From positions 223,271,992 to 223,335,991 of the forward strand of contig CM023449.1 in the NCBI GenBank assembly GCA_013339765.2: 64,000 bases of DNA, read 5' to 3'. A program made the position numbers and the translations under genes. The notes under the pieces are model-generated. The model searched no databases, was not told the DNA's origin, and worked only from the letters and a program-made list of their open reading frames with translations. This DNA is from Haemaphysalis longicornis. Its lineage: Eukaryota; Arthropoda; Arachnida; Ixodida; Ixodidae. Within the stretch, counting starts at the first letter, position 1. Each line of letters opens with the position of its first letter. Below are positions 47,591 to 59,132 of this stretch, in pieces.

Positions 47591-50270
47591 ACATAGCCGA
47601 AACTCAGTCCAAACTAAGACGACAAGCAAAGAATCCGTCCCGCGAAACCTTCGCGTCACAACCACCATCGTCGTTAGACGGAGGGGTGCATAATTTTTTT
47701 TAAAAGCCAGCACACTCCCAGGTGCGGTAGTAGTTTTCTTGTAAAGTTCTGTGTTAGCCGAAGGAACGGGAATATCGGGCAAATAAAAACAAACACATCT
47801 TAAGCCACATAATAAATGTTCGGCGTTCATCCTCGCCCAGAAAAATGAAGATCCCGCTTTGTGTTTTTTCTACTCCTATGACAATGAACGCAGAACTACT
47901 CTTAGAACAACTTATGATTTTCTGAAGCTCCAAAAACCTTCAGGCCATTTTCAGTTCTTACCCGAAAGACGTTTCAGTTCTCACCCGAAATAGTAAAATG
48001 TGTTTTGTCCAGTGCTTTTCTACTGGACGAATATGACATAGGCGATATCTGTGAGGACGTCTTCGTTGTAGACCTGCACCCACATATGCACATTCGACAC
48101 ACACCCACGCTCAAATTGCATCGGGGATTTGTTTAGCAACCGGCCATACAACGATGAGGCACTGCCTAAATTGGCGCAATAAAATGGATCATTGAGTCCA
48201 AGAGAATGCTTTTTTGTGCGATAATCCCTGGGCGTCACAGCGAAACCGGCCGTCATTATTTTTTCTGCGGACTTTCACAATGCCGGGTTTCTACCGCACT
48301 AAAAAGATCCGCTCATCCCCATATATAAAATCTTTTTTTTTTTTCACGCTGTATAAATTTCATTTCATTCTTGAAGCACTTGCGTGATTGTTCTCGTTCA
48401 AAGGGCATAAATATCAGAGATTTTTCCTCGTGACTGCCCCCGTGACTGCCCACTGGGGCGAACACGCCCCCGTGACCTTGTCTTACACACCGTCAGCGCA
48501 CTGCTGGGCAAATTAAAAGCATGCACAAATCCAATCCCCGAAAACAAAAAGAAGCCAACGAAAAGCCCAGCCAGTTGTGGTCGATAAACACTCACTGGTC
48601 GGCTATGTGCTCGACAGGGAAGTCACGTAAGTGCTAGCTCGGCACAATAGGCACACGTTCCGGCCATCTCTTGGGAGAACCCCCGCGCGCACGCAGACAC
48701 GCAGGCAGCATGCGCCGCTTCATGCTGCGCTTGAAGCTAGGGTCTGCTGGGTTTTCTTCGTTCCGTTTTGCACTAACCGCTAATTTTAGCCCGCTCCACT
48801 GACTCTTTCATTAACAGACGAACCAGTTAGCGGAGAGCTCGTTACAAGACAAGCGAACGAACTAGAAGTGGTCATCAATTACACCGACTGATTCATGCGT
48901 GTACAGCTCGCTCTGGTTTGAAACCATACATTTACTCTGAGGGCCTCTTCTCACGCACACACCCACGCAAAGACTCACTCTGCAAAAAGGGTACCTATCA
49001 TTTAACAAAAAAAAAAAACTCATTTCGCAAAGAAGAACCTGCCCACGTCGGCGATCGTGTAATTAACCATTGCTCGTGACCGAGCCTGCCAATTAGTTTT
49101 GAATCGCCGACGTTGTTTATCCGAGCCAAAGATGCAAAACTGTAAACTGACGAGAACATTAAGAGGATGGTGGCAGTAACTACTTACGCTCGTACTGCGA
49201 TTCACGGGGATGGTCTGATAATTTGGTTTGCAACGAAGGAGTGTCAGTGCTTCGCTTCTTGCGATATGATGAGTGAAGATCGCGTTTGGTGGCTCATAAT
49301 TATTTGCAGAGGTATATGCGCTTCATGCAGGCATCGCAACTGGCTATTTTATTGCAAGCCATGCTTACAGTACCACACGGCATCACTTCCCGAATCATTT
49401 TGAGTTGTCAGGTTTGTCGGTGAGCGCAACAGGCAAGCGTCCGTGGAACGGTAACCACTCTGACCCCCCGAAACATCAAATGACTTCTCGGCGAAACCTA
49501 TACGCGCTTACGAACCCCACAAATTTAATTATAAGCAAACTCCAAAAACATTTGAGGAGCCGGCCACCATAGAAGGCATTCGAACTTGCTGTGATGCGGG
49601 AAGAGCTTCGACGCTCTTCTGATATCTTTCAAGTTAAGGCTGAAGTTTCGCAAAAAAAAGACCGTTAAGGATAATTGTTCTATCAGTGCGCATAAACAGT
49701 CTATTGTTCGGATCTATTATATTGGCCTGCAATTATTCTATCCCATCAAGAAGAAACAACATGCATAATTTAGCAGAGCATAAATATCGCTCCCGGGAGA
49801 GATTGATTGTCGCCAATGGTGAAAATTCACGCAACTCATCTCCGCTGGCGACCTTGCGGCGCTGCTAGATGGGCGCGAATTCCTGACGGCTGAGCGGCCC
49901 GCCGGGCGCTCGACCTTGAAAAAAATATCCCCACGAGGATTATCGATTTCGGCGCCTAGCTGGCAGGGTTGGACCGCACCACTGTGGCCCGGGCAGAGCA
50001 AGGCCTGGCGTGGAGCCACGCAGGACGGGAGAATGTTTTACATGAGGCGTGCAGGGCAATCTTTCATAACTCGGGGAACAGCCGAAACGAGGTTCTCGAA
50101 ACAATCAGACACAAATTTACCTACAATCAGATGAAAAGTTACGAACTGTACACTGTCTGTTGAGTTGCTGTAGCTTCATTCGGCACCGGAAAAAAAGTAA
50201 CAGGGAGAACAAGAGACAGATTAAAAATTGTAGAGAAATTTCGAGAATTGTGTACTAATGCGTAAGCATT
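47591..50270. other. unassigned sequence
   Basis: No recognised gene. The ORF at 49738-50019 (-) sits in a CpG-rich stretch but shows no domain. Confidence 0.4.
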
Positions 50271-50680
50271 CTTATACCCTAGTTACACGGCGGAAGTAAC
50301 TGCAGTTAAGTTTAACAGTGGTTATTTAACTTTAACCGCGGTTATCACAAATTGCTGTATTGGCTGTTACACGCGAAATTCCAAGTGTGGCGACCGCGGT
50401 CACTTGGTTGTGAGCGTAACAAAAATAAATTACCACACTTTTAACTTCACGATAAAAAAAAAGGGAAGCAGTGTAGACAAAAAGAAATATCGTTAAATTA
50501 GTCGCTTCAGACCCAAACGCACCGCACTCGCGCGGCGAGATTTAGGTGGGGGCTCCACAACAGCTCGCAGCCGGCTTGGTTTTCTCGCGTTGCTCGGTGT
50601 TGGGAATTTCAGACTTAGCGTCGCGGCGGATATTTGACCGCCGCTTCTCTACAACTGCGAATTGCAATCCATAGCACAAT

Positions 50681-50940
50681 TTTAGATGCGGAGCATCTTA
50701 TAGTTTGGGCATGTCCCGCGTCAGCGTCCGCACTCACACTGCGCATGCGCAACTCTCCTCCTTCCCTCTCTCCGACAGCTACGCGATATCCCGCCACTTT
50801 TTCTCTCGTACCAGCTGCGTGCATTTCGCTTTCGCTTGTCCCGCGTTCTCTCTTCTGCTTTCGCGGCGCATGCTCGGCGCTTGCGCATCACTCCTCCTCT
50901 CGTCTCCTCTCCTTCAACCTTGAATGTAAATCGGGTACCG
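50681..50940. repeat. TTTAGATGCGGAGCATCTTA-type repeat
   Basis: Opens with TTTAGATGCGGAGCATCTTA, an internal dyad (AGATGC/GCATCT), then GGGCATGTCCCGCGTC and a C/T-rich, CpG-rich stretch. It resembles the left edge of copy A (TAGATGCGACGCTGAGAGCATCT) and may be a diverged relative of that family. Confidence 0.5.
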
Positions 50941-51356
50941 CGCTGCGCGCGTTCAGTCAGGCCTCTCAAGCTTGGACGTTCCCTGGTTTCCCTATAGGCG
51001 GCGTAAAAATCGACGCCCCACGTGACCAACCTACAGCGCTGTTTTCGACCATCAAGTCCACCAGACAGCGCAACCGAAAGGTTACTTTTGGTATAGAATA
51101 CAAAACATTCATTCCGTGACTCAAAGAGCCAACAAAGTTCGCTTACAATGTGTTATTTAAAAATATTTTTAACAAGTTCCGCATCAAACATTCGTTGAGC
51201 AAAAATGTACGCAACTTTTTACGAACGGCCGACTGGTGCACCATCTCGTTTCTGAATTCGCAACCACAAAGCCGCCAATTCAAATTGAAACCGCTGCAAC
51301 GGCCCACCGTTTCTATGTGCGCGGGGCACTGGTTTCGTGACTGTTATTGCTGTTAG

Positions 51357-51636
51357 GTGCTTTTGCGTCCATCAATTGTTGAGAGGACTGGCAAGACACG
51401 GGAATTGAGTGCTTGTGGAGTGACAAATGTGGGAAATTCCGCATCGGAAGACAGCTGTCGAGGCCAGAATATTTGATTCTTCCAACAGAAGGTGATGTGC
51501 TTTTGCGTCCATCAGTTGTTGAGAGGACTGGCAAAACACGGGAATTGAGTGCTTGTGGAGTGACAAATGTGGGAAATTCCGCATCGGAAGACAGCTGTCG
51601 AGGCCAGAATATTTGATTCTTCCAACAGAAGGTGAG
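51357..51636. repeat. 140-bp tandem duplication
   Basis: 51357-51496 and 51497-51636 are the same 140-bp unit, starting GTGCTTTTGCGTCCATCA, with only two or three differences. The first unit follows TTATTGCTGTTAG and the second ends AACAGAAGGTGAGTG. These look like a splice acceptor and donor, but every frame of the unit contains a stop, so it is not a coding exon. Confidence 0.9.
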
Positions 51637-51977
51637 TGTTATGCACTCCGCTAGAAAGACGGTGCAAACGAAACCGCTGTCGCCGTCAATACCTCATTTG
51701 TGCCCTTCGTTCGAAATCTTAGCGCAAGTGAACGAGCTGTTATGGCAAAAAAAAAATGTTGTCACCAAAGCGACGTACAATTGCAGCGATCGAAATGAAA
51801 TGATGTCCTGGCCTCTGTAAACTTGCGAATGTCAATAAACGATTTGTTCTCACTTGCTGCTCACTGTGGTCTGTGCCAGTCGAGGCCATCTGGCCACCTG
51901 GCGTAACATCACTTCACTAGCGCGGCGCAAGTAAAAAACACGCGGCCGGCGTGCCAGCCAGGAACCAGCAGGAGCAG

Positions 51978-52035
51978 CCACGACCGGACTCGACGCTCCT
52001 TTCGCGCGCGGGAGGAGAGTCGAGTCCGGCCGTGG
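51978..52035. repeat. inverted repeat (hairpin)
   Basis: CCACGACCGGACTCGAC (51978-51994) pairs with GTCGAGTCCGGCCGTGG (52019-52035) with one G-T-type mismatch. The loop holds CTCCT/AGGAG and CGCGCG. It lies in CpG-rich DNA. Confidence 0.85.
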
Positions 52036-52303
52036 AGCAGCGAGCCGGCGGCCGCCGTGCGAGGGCAGCCATGTTATTAAAGAGCTCAAGCGGCCTATGC
52101 AAAAAGCATCCGCCATGTTTACAAAGCCGTGTTTACAGCGCCATCAAGCGGGCGTACTGGGTAGTTCACGACGCCGCCACTACGCTTTTTCTGGCACTAC
52201 AGGCAAAGCTAGACCTTTGCTTCTCTAAAATCCTCCCTGTTCTGTGGTTCAGTTCAGCGCTTGCTGCGGTTGACTCCACTGCACTCCGTTCTTTTGATGA
52301 AGT

Positions 52304-52501
52304 GTGATGGAAGCAACAGTCCCGTCAGTTAGTGGGTTGGCGCAAGCAAGCGTCAGCACCACCCCACAAACTAACAGCAACGCTACGTCCACTGAAGACA
52401 AAGCTGCGCAGCGAAGGGCACGCGACGCTGAGCGGAACACAACGGAAACACAACGGAACCCCGAGATGCTCCGCATTTACTCAGCGTTCCCGATATACTA
52501 A
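52304..52501 (+). other. 66-codon open frame in a CpG-rich segment
   Basis: Starts at an ATG with a purine before it, in the CpG-rich part of the Harbinger-like element, and is Thr/Ser/Ala- and then Arg/Glu-rich (residues 28-50). No domain recognised. Two CCGCCATGTT/GCAGCCATGTT words (YY1-like) lie 200-250 bp upstream. It could be a captured 5' exon or chance. Confidence 0.15.
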
Positions 52502-53323
52502 CATTCGCTTTCTCGCATGTGGAAGTTCTTTTCCGCGATCAGATTGATTTCGAAGAGCGGCGATAAGCTGTTGCTGCCGTGGTCTGGGCTGGTTCGAGCC
52601 GCTTGCAGTGCCGTGCGGGCAGGCGCGCCGGCGTGTTTGCTGTTTGCAGGCACGGCCGACGCGCGCCGATCGCTCCGAGTGCTGGAAACGCTTCATGATT
52701 GCCTGCTTTATCCATTTTTTTGGCGGACGACGCGCGGAATTTACAAATTTAGCACGGCTTTTGTCGTAGTTGATCGGGTGGATCGGGAAACGAGCCGCTG
52801 CTGGAGAGCGACGCAAAGAACGCAAGCGCCTCTTGGGGGCAGCTTTGGGGCGCCCGATATTTGAGAACCTTCGTCTCCTCCGAACGCCAGGTGATTTTTT
52901 TTTTTTTTCACCTCCGCTGATGCGCTGCAACATGCATCCGGACTGACTTGGGCGATTTTGTGCACTGCGGCTGCGGGAACTGCGGTTAGCGTGACCGAAC
53001 TGAGGTGGCCAAGCTCAGTGCATTAACCACGGTTAGCGGGGTAACCGCAGTTTCGTCTGTCGTGTAACGCAGCAAACTGCGGTTTTGTCTAACCGCGGTT
53101 CGCTTAACCGTGGTTAACTGCGCCCGTGTAACTAGGGTATTACGCTGCTTCTCTTCATTTTGAGCTTTTTATGGCCAGTCTTAATCGGCTACGAGTAGCC
53201 ACATTTGCCTACCTTTTGTCGTTTTCAGTTTGCATCAGGCTATATCGGTCTATATTGAGTGACTTTTCGTTTCATTACGTTACATTTTTCGCTTAATGTG
53301 AATTAATTAAAACGAAAGCACCA

Positions 53324-53775
53324 TTCCCCCTAAAATACAATTTAACTCAACCCGTTGAGCGCATTCTCACAGAAGTTGTACCAGAATCGTTTCGGATTCA
53401 TTTCTATTGCTGTTTTTCCTGTATTGCCGAAATGAGGATGTCGTCACCACAGTTGCAGTGTCTTACACTGCAACTCTGCAGGCCACAAATCAATGGTGAT
53501 TTTTTTCGGGATGCCTACATTGTTCGCAAGGACAAGTTCTTGCACCACTGTGCCGCGGTCTTCCTACCCCGTTTTAGTAGAAATGGTACACATATGAACA
53601 TTAAACAAACAATGTTATGACTTCTAATGCCCCACACATTCAGATGGCTGTGGTGACGACATCCTCATTTCGGCAATAGAGGAAAAACACCAATAGAAAT
53701 GAATCCGAAACGATTTTGGTACAACTTCTTTGAGAATGTGCTCACGGGTTGAGTTACATGGTATTTTAGGGGGAA
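53324..53775. mobile_element. MITE-like element with about 130-bp inverted arms
   Basis: TTCCCCCTAAAATAC at 53324 is mirrored by GTATTTTAGGGGGAA ending at 53775. The arms (53324-53452, 53648-53775) share long words: CTCAACCCGT, GAAGTTGTACCA, AATCGTTTCGGATTCATTTC, TATTGCCGAAATGAGGATGT and CGTCACCACAG. They are over 90% identical by eye. The 195-bp centre is unrelated to the arms and non-coding. No target duplication could be fixed. It lies 185 bp beyond the Harbinger-like element. Confidence 0.9.
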
Positions 53776-55545
53776 AGTAATATTTAAGAAGTTATGCGCA
53801 TCGATCATATCTTTCAAGAAGTCGCAAGAGATTTTAGAAGCACCACAAACAGGGAATAAGACGTAGCTGTAACCGGAGATTCAGGAATAGATGCCTGTGC
53901 AGATAAAACAATAAACAGAACACTAACTCATCAACAAAATGATGAATGAGTCCACCATCTCCATTTCGGGGAACGAAAAAGTCAATTTACCTCGTGAGTT
54001 CCCAGTTCAAGTTCCGAATAAACGCCGCGAAACTACCGCGAGACGCCCGCCACCACGTACGGCACGTGAACGATACACGCCTTACGAAACATAAAGGGGA
54101 CGAGAAGTAACAAAATGAGTTTTACGCTTTCGCACGAGTAAAAACGGAAAGCCACAAGCCACCGACAGCTATTTTTTTCACGTTGAACCATGGTAGCTTC
54201 TGTTCTGCCTGTGAAGAAATCGTGAAAGATACGCATCAGAATAATTTGAAACTACTATTGCACCTCATCTAAAAAATTCAGGAGGCGTCGTTCCCCAAGG
54301 GCAAACCAAAAAAAAAAGGAAACTCCTGTCGACATTTATCTGCGCTCCGGACACCGCACAGAACGATTGCGCTACTGCGGTATCGAGTTAGGCCTTTCCG
54401 TACTATATTGCATTTTCCTGCCTCGAGCACTCCTGATTACGTGTTCTCCCTGGTGCGGAACTGCGTGACCGGGAACTATCAGAGTACAACCATTGGCTGT
54501 TCGGGCCGTACCGCCACGCTTCCACAGAATGCGCATTGAAGAACAACTTATTCCCACTTCTCTCGCCGGGAGAAAACAAAAACAGGCCCCGTATTATGCA
54601 GAGAGCAAGCTTTCGCAATGCAAAAAAAAGAAAATATATATCGCGTGGTCAGGAATTTTGTTGGACTACTTCATAAGTCAGTCACGTAGCCACGGCTACG
54701 CCCACCAACAGATCGCTTTGTGGTCAGCGGGAAACCCGCTCCCCGAGACGGAAGCACCAACTGCGGCCGGGTGGGGTTAATTAAAGTACCGTTGGTTTAG
54801 GCTGTGTGTAGCGGCTTTCGTAACACGCCGTATTTAGACCCGCAGCACGGTATTCCGTGTGCGCAGGATATCCAACATGCCCGCTGTCATTAAATGCACG
54901 CGTGCAGAGCTCGTTGGAATGAGATGCCGCCGGCACAGCGAACTATCCCCAAACGCTTGCGTCATGGAGGCGGGCTTTTCGTGTAAAGGTATGCGCTGAG
55001 ATGAAAGCCTAACAAATGCTCAGAGAATGCATCTGCCAGGCACCTGAGCTCACTGCAGTTCCCTTTTTATTCTTTGTTTGCTCAGGGAAGTGTCAGCTGG
55101 GCGGATTTGATCGTACCTGTGCGGATTAAGACCGCCCGAGCGAAGCAATTAGCACCATTCGAGCATACATCGCGAGACAGCGTCTTTTTTTTCTTTTTGG
55201 GTGTATGTGTGATTGTACCTTAATTTCACCTGTTTTTGAAGCATCCTTAGCCAAGTTCTTATATTTGTGTTTCATCGAGACCAATGCAACGGGTATTTTT
55301 TATTAAAGCACCACTGGAATTATTGCCCCGAGATGTGCCGCAAACATGCCTGATGTTTTCTTTGCGCCGAACAATGTTGACATGTAGGCACTGTGCCAGC
55401 GGTGCCTGCAGGCGGAAAATAGCTTGCGTATCAAAACAAAAAGTTCGTGTGTACGCTTTTAAAGCGAAGCTTTCTACATTTCCCCCCGAGGGTTCTGTCG
55501 CGACCGTTGGTGTCAACAGAAAACTCCCGCAAACAAATAAAAGAA
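53776..55545. other. unassigned sequence
   Basis: Nothing recognised. Confidence 0.4.
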
Positions 55546-55550
55546 GTTAA

Positions 55551-55632
55551 GGGCACCGCCAGGAATCGAACCTGGAACGAACAGAGAAACCGAGCGAGAG
55601 CCCGTTGTCGTATCGATTAAGCCACCAGCCCT
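55551..55632 (-). mobile_element. tRNA-like SINE head at the LINE 3' end
   Basis: Minus strand: GGGCTGGTGGCTTAATCGAT (A-box-like) and CCAGGTTCGATTCCTGG (perfect B box and 5-bp T stem), then CGGTGCCC and a TTCTTTTATTTG tail. The 5' GGGC and 3' GCCC could pair, but positions 5-7 of the acceptor stem do not, and no normal anticodon arm forms. It starts within about 40 bp of the recognisable end of the Tx1-like LINE. Confidence 0.65.
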
Positions 55633-55679
55633 TTTTTCTTTTATATTGCCTTTTTTGTTACAAATGGAATGCGTCAACG

Positions 55680-56908
55680 CCGGATTAAAAACCGCCGCCC
55701 ATACTTTGGCTGGCTGAGATGATTTAAAATAAACATCAAATGTTAACAGCTCTTCCAATACACATAACCATTCCAGTTCAGGTTCCAGCAAACGATACAC
55801 TCCAAGTAGACTGGCTACACTTTGTGAGAAATACTTGCTCACCGTCATAGCATTCACATCACAGTGGCGCACGGCCATACGGGAGCGCCAAATTGCGTCC
55901 AAACATAGGATCATTATCATGTCGCACGGCACTTCATCCTTTTCCACTGCCAATAAACGTATCCCATGCTGGCGTTACAGGAAGATCTGTCTTTCATCGT
56001 TCTCTGTAGAACATCCCAGAAAAAGATGACGTCCCAGCACTCTATGAAAACAATGCTTTCGGGTTTTTTGCACAAAGTGCACGTTGAGGACCAGCCAAGG
56101 AAAAGCCTTTTTTCCTCCATCCATGTGCCAAAGGAAAGTGTGCCGGCGTGCAGCTTAAAGAAAAATGTTTTTACCGCGGCGGGGACTACCATATTTTTAA
56201 CCCGCGACAAAACGTCTTGGCCACCGCCTGCCCCATACAATGAACGATACAGAGGTACTGGAAAGAGCATTTCGTTCAATTTTTTCGTTAATGTTTTCCT
56301 CGATACATTCGCCAAATACTCCATGGTAAATCTAACGGACAGAAATTTAAAAGATTGGCACCACTTCTTTCCAGTAGCCCATAACGACATATGTTCCATT
56401 GCTTGTTGACACAATAAAGCCTGGAATTAAGTTTGATAATGTAGTTTGTACGTAAGCCCTCAAGAATGGATATTTTACGTCCCGCAATAGCAAAAAACTG
56501 TTCACAATCTGCCTTACGAAAACATGGGCCAATCCAACACCGCCTTGCCTTACAGGCCGAAAAAGATTACTTCGGCTCATGCGTTCCCACGTAGGACCCC
56601 AAATAAACACTGTAAAAACACAATGTATTTTTTGCACTTGCGTTCGGGAACAGTGTATGGCTTGCAGCACATATCACAGTTATCACAGTTCGCGACAGAA
56701 AAAGATTACACACTGTGGCGCGCGCAAATACAGATAGCGCGCGCCCTCCCCACTTTGCCACTTTCTCGCGCACTTTTTCTGTTTCCGCTTCCCAGTACTC
56801 ATTGCTACTCGCATAGCTGTCCAACGGTACTCCTAGATACCGCGTCGGCATCACCGTCCAGCTGACATTTGCAAAACCCGCGGCGTTGATTCCCACCCAC
56901 CATGCCAA
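55680..56908 (-). pseudogene. LINE ORF2 C-terminal region, broken
   Basis: The minus-strand frame at 56567-56908 has 'TRYLGVPLDSYASSNEYWEA' (the usual YLGVPL word after RT) and 'VAKWGGRALSVFARATVCNL'. Further frames give 'HVFVRQIVNSFLLLRDVK' and 'FFFKLHAGTLSFGTWMEEK' with 'CTLCKKPESIVFIECWDV', the zinc-finger-like CxxC...H/E...C end of L1/Tx1 ORF2. At least four frame changes separate them. The YLGVPL and CTLC words together identify it as the post-RT part of the same LINE. Confidence 0.8.
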
Positions 56909-58236
56909 AAACCTTCACATTTTGTCCAGTTCACTGCACTTGCTGTTACCCTACAAAACTGTTTAGTTACATTGATCGCTTCTGTGATACTTTGCTTATC
57001 TTCACAAAAAAGCGCCACATCATCTGCGTACGTTAACAACTTCACTTCGCTTGAGTGAAGATGAAACCCAGTTATTTCATGCATCGTTGATAACTTTCAA
57101 ACAGTAAGGCTCCAAGATAATACAAAAAAGTAGGGGTGAAGCCGGACACCCTTCGTCGGACAAGAAGACAGCACTGGGATACTTTCTGTCACCTCCTTAT
57201 TAATTACCAACTGCGTGAAGCATTCACGATAGGCCATGCGCACTCCTTCTATGACCACACTACCAACATTTATATGTTCCAAATACGAAAACAATATGTA
57301 ATGGCACACTCTGTTGAACGCTTTCTCATAGTCGATTTGGAGCAAAGCAACTTTGCGACCATACATATCGCAACTTTCCAGTACTGTGCGGGCTACATGA
57401 ATATTTGTAGCTATGCTCCTACCCTTGATTCAGCACCTCTGGTGCGATCCAACAACACTTGTAATAACTCTTTGTAATCTTTGTGCTATGACTTTCATGA
57501 GTATCTTGTAGTCAATGTTAGCTAGCGTTACTGGACGATAGCCAGTGACCGACTGCCTTTTACAGCAATCGTCAGCTTTCGGTATTAGCACAGTCTGCGT
57601 ACGTGAGAACTATGGAGGCAAAACACCAGTGTCGTACGCCTCGGCAAATACATGAAAAAGGAAAGGTGCTACGCTGTCAGTAAAATGCTTATAAAATTCT
57701 GCGCTCAGCCCATCAGGGCCTGGCGTTTTACTCTTTTTTAAATCTGAAATTCCCTCTTCGATTTCTCTCAATGACACGGGCTCTTCTAATTCTTGTCTAA
57801 CATCATCCTCTAAACGAGGCATTAGTGAAAGGAAATCGTCTTTAAATTCCTGAATTGTCGGGGACGCGGGGCTGAAAAGCTCGGTACAATGCTCAACGAA
57901 TGCCCGCTTTATTACCTCCCGCTCATGGGTCAGCTCTCCTTGCCACACAATTCCTTCAATTGCATTACCTTTTGCGTATTTCTTTTCGTCACTTAAAGCC
58001 CTTTTAGTAGGCGTTTCCCCAGCCAGAAACCTTTCTCCCCTCGCCCTCACCGTTGCTCCTTGAAATCGCTCTTTATCTAGAGCTTCGAGCTTGCTTTTTA
58101 TCAGTGCTATGTCTTCAATAAACACACCCGGCCTTTCACATTCAAGGATTAGTAGTTGCCTCAGATTATTTCGAAGCTTAGTTTCTTCTTCTCTTTCTAA
58201 ACGAGTCAAAACTGTCCCCCTCTCTATCGCACACAT
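56909..58236 (-). pseudogene. LINE ORF2 reverse transcriptase, frameshifted
   Basis: The first intact frame (57610-58236) carries the linker and RT start: 'ISDLKKSKTPGPDGLSAEFY' then 'FAEAYDTGVLPP'. After a stop, other frames give 'YRPVTLANIDYKILMKVI', 'RKVALLQIDYEKAFNRV' (first catalytic aspartate region) and 'LLTYADDVALFC' at about 57005-57040, the YADD active-site box. All key motifs survive as words, but the gene needs several frame changes, so no active enzyme is encoded. The family copies its own RNA at a nicked target (target-primed reverse transcription). Confidence 0.88.
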
Positions 58237-58385
58237 TTTGCTTCTGCTTAAACAACTCCCATCTTCTCCCCCAAGCTTTCTTTTTCCAGCCTTGTGTTCC
58301 TGTCAAAACTTTCTCTCACCGCCTCAGGTAAACTTCTCATCTTTTAATATTTTCGCATTGAATTCCATAAATCCAGTCAAACTTG

Positions 58386-59110
58386 TTATAACCTTCTCTC
58401 CTCCCCTCCCAACAAAAAAGAGACCAGACAATGGTCGCTGAAAGCAACATAATCAACCGCGTAGTTTTTACACGACGGCGCTAATCCATGGGAAACGTGA
58501 ATTCTGTCCAGCCGGGCATGGCTGGCTCCCTGGAAATGCGTGTATCGCAGGGCGTCTGCCTTTGCTGCGCAGTGAGCCACATCTGTTAAATCATGCTCAT
58601 CCAGTATGTTCTGAAGTAGTTGCGCACTCGGGTCCCTGTTCGCGTTAAGCCTGCTCGGTGTTCTCGCGCGCAGACGCAGTTAAATCGCCGAGCAGAATAC
58701 CGTTGTCCTTTGGTTCTGCAATTTGTCTCGCGTATTCGTTCAAAAAACACTTTTCTTTCATTCCCCTTATTCGGGGCGTACATGCATATAACAAAAAACC
58801 TGAATCCCACAACATGACATTTCGCACGTCATTTGAAGACCAGATTCCCAAGAATAAATTTTTCCCTTTTCAATTCCTACTGCATTCTTAACAAACAAAA
58901 ACAGCCAGCAGACGTCCCAAGCGCATGGCTAACACAGACACTATACCGGTTTGCGAAAGGACGCACCATCAAATCGGTTCGCTCTTCACTCTCAATTTTT
59001 GTTTCCTGTACAGCCAGGATGTCTATTTCTTTTTCATTTAGTAACCTACTAAGTTGGTATTGCTTGCGCCTTTCCGCAAGGCCTTCGTACGTTCAAAGTT
59101 GCAATACTCA
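58386..59110 (-). pseudogene. LINE APE-type endonuclease, broken
   Basis: Minus-strand words, in order: 'MYAPNKGNERKVFFERIR' (58586-58810 frame), a worn 'GILLGDLTASARENTEQA' (the GDFN box reduced to GDLT), and 'LRYTHFQGASHARLDRIHV' with 'VAFSDHCLVSFLL' (the catalytic SDH box intact) in 58386-58580. These are hallmarks of apurinic-like endonucleases of L1/Tx1 LINEs. The N-terminal QET box was not found cleanly. Several frameshifts are present. Confidence 0.8.
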
Positions 59111-59132
59111 ATGGTTTTTTGAGGACTATCAT

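Larger units (their letters stand above)
50275..53139. mobile_element. PIF/Harbinger-like element, non-autonomous, with TTA duplication
   Basis: TACCCTAGTTACACGG at 50275-50290 is the exact inverse of CCGTGTAACTAGGGTA at 53124-53139. TTA flanks both ends (50272-50274 and 53140-53142). Three-base TTA/TAA duplications are typical of PIF/Harbinger elements. Just inside both ends lie repeated AACCGCGGTT, AACCGTGGTT, AACTGCGGTT-type words (50303-50352 and 53019-53120), likely transposase-binding sites. The 2.9-kb interior has no recognisable DDE transposase or Myb/SANT protein. It contains a TAGATGCGG-type repeat (50681-50940), a 140-bp tandem duplication, a CpG-rich stretch with a hairpin, and ORFs without domains. 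It therefore looks non-autonomous, possibly carrying captured DNA. Confidence 0.8.

Noticed and set aside
52481..52933. 150-codon Arg-rich minus-strand ORF in the Harbinger-like element
   Set aside because: Considered as a Myb/SANT or transposase remnant, but no HTH or DDE words were found, and the basic composition follows from CpG-rich DNA.
55551..55632. tRNA gene
   Set aside because: T arm is perfect but acceptor and anticodon arms do not form; treated as a SINE head.
57610..58236. Reading the 208-codon frame as an intact host gene
   Set aside because: It is the linker and RT start of a LINE; the rest of the RT follows in other frames.
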